This document shows positions 7,031-7,476 of a stretch of DNA of 7,476 nucleotides, piece by piece. The first letter of the stretch is position 1; each line of letters opens with the position of its first letter. The position numbers and the translations under genes were made by a program. The notes beneath the pieces were generated by a model, which made no database searches, was not told the DNA's origin, and saw only the letters and a program-made list of their open reading frames with translations. Origin of the DNA: an uncultured Clostridia bacterium (GTDB taxonomy: Bacteria > Bacillota > Clostridia > Oscillospirales > Oscillospiraceae); contig CALZCW010000025.1 of the NCBI GenBank assembly GCA_945635805.1, positions 1 through 7,476 on the forward strand. The letters run 5' to 3'.

Positions 7031-7476
7031 CAAAGTCCTCGGCAGAGATGTCTACCGCCTTGCCGGCAGGCTTGGCCGCAGGCTTATGAACGTCGCGCAG
7101 CTCCGCCAGATGGGCGCGGACCTTTGTCTCCAGTTCCTCTGCCAGCTCCGGATGATCGGCAATATACTGCTTGGCATTGTCGCGGCCCTGGCCGATGCGC
7201 TCGTCGCCGATGGAGAACCAGCTGCCGCTCTTGTTGACCAGCTCCAGCTCCACAGCCATATCCAGCAGCTCACCGTACTTGGAAATGCCCTCGCCGTACA
7301 TGATGTCAAAGACCGCCTCGCGGAAGGGAGGCGCGACCTTATTCTTGATGACCTTGACACGGGTGCGGTTGCCGATGACGGTGCCGCCCTCCTTGATGGC
7401 CTCGATCTTGCGCACGTCCAGACGGACGGAGGAATAGAATTTCAGCGCGTTGCCGCCGGTAGTGGTCTCCGGGTTG
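7020..7476 (-). CDS. recA: RecA recombinase, C-terminal part only
   Basis: ATP-dependent DNA strand-exchange protein for homologous recombination and SOS induction. Only the last 151 codons are in the window; the N-terminal part with the Walker motifs lies beyond the right edge. The visible part begins in the L2 DNA-binding loop/signature region with [20 protein letters not shown] (E. coli residues around 205-225). It continues through the end of the ATPase core ([29 protein letters not shown]) and the C-terminal domain ([18 protein letters not shown]). The tail is lysine/alanine/proline-rich and then acidic ([10 protein letters not shown]), as in other RecA proteins where the acidic tail moderates DNA binding. 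TGA at 7022-7020 lies inside the recX start region. The cut at the right edge comes from the window and is not a biological truncation. Confidence 0.98.
   Translation of the reverse strand, partial: NPETTTGGNALKFYSSVRLDVRKIEAIKEGGTVIGNRTRVKVIKNKVAPPFREAVFDIMYGEGISKYGELLDMAVELELVNKSGSWFSIGDERIGQGRDNAKQYIADHPELAEELETKVRAHLAELRDVHKPAAKPAGKAVDISAEDFDEG

Noticed and set aside
1..7476. Search for mobile elements, CRISPR repeats, tRNA/rRNA genes, phage or defence genes
   Set aside because: No repeated units, transposase-like frames, terminal repeats or cloverleaf sequences were seen. Apart from the T-box interval the window is continuous housekeeping genes.

Overview
This window is a stretch of ordinary chromosome from a GC-rich member of the Firmicutes. 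It most likely comes from the Clostridia, near the Oscillospirales/Ruminococcaceae. That placement rests on the protein sequence style, a DNA polymerase I whose proofreading site is erased, the short Firmicutes type of serine acetyltransferase, and a T-box riboswitch. It is an inference from the sequence, not a database match. All genes lie on the minus strand, so transcription runs from the right edge to the left edge.

In the direction of transcription, the right half (7476 to 4494) is a tightly packed cluster. It holds recA (3' part only), recX (overlapping the recA end by 11 nt), rimO (14 nt gap) and pgsA (3 nt gap). Ribosome binding sites sit inside the ends of the preceding genes, which suggests one polycistronic message and translational coupling. 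Next comes the only real intergenic region, about 300 bases at 4195-4493. It carries a promoter with a perfect TTGACA box and a compact T-box riboswitch. The riboswitch has a K-turn, a UGC cysteine specifier, a 7-nt antiterminator bulge and a strong intrinsic terminator.

Downstream of the riboswitch are cysE (serine acetyltransferase), cysS (cysteinyl-tRNA synthetase, 1 nt gap) and polA (DNA polymerase I, 14 nt gap; its last roughly 150 codons lie beyond the left edge). When uncharged tRNA-Cys accumulates, the T-box should antiterminate. This would raise both cysteine precursor synthesis (CysE) and tRNA charging (CysS). The position of polA implies that DNA polymerase I shares this cysteine-responsive message.

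I found no mobile element, CRISPR array, tRNA/rRNA gene, prophage or defence system, and no sign of an undescribed multi-gene system. The points most worth a second look are the compact cysteine T-box, the placement of polA behind it, and the lack of a visible terminator between pgsA and the T-box promoter.
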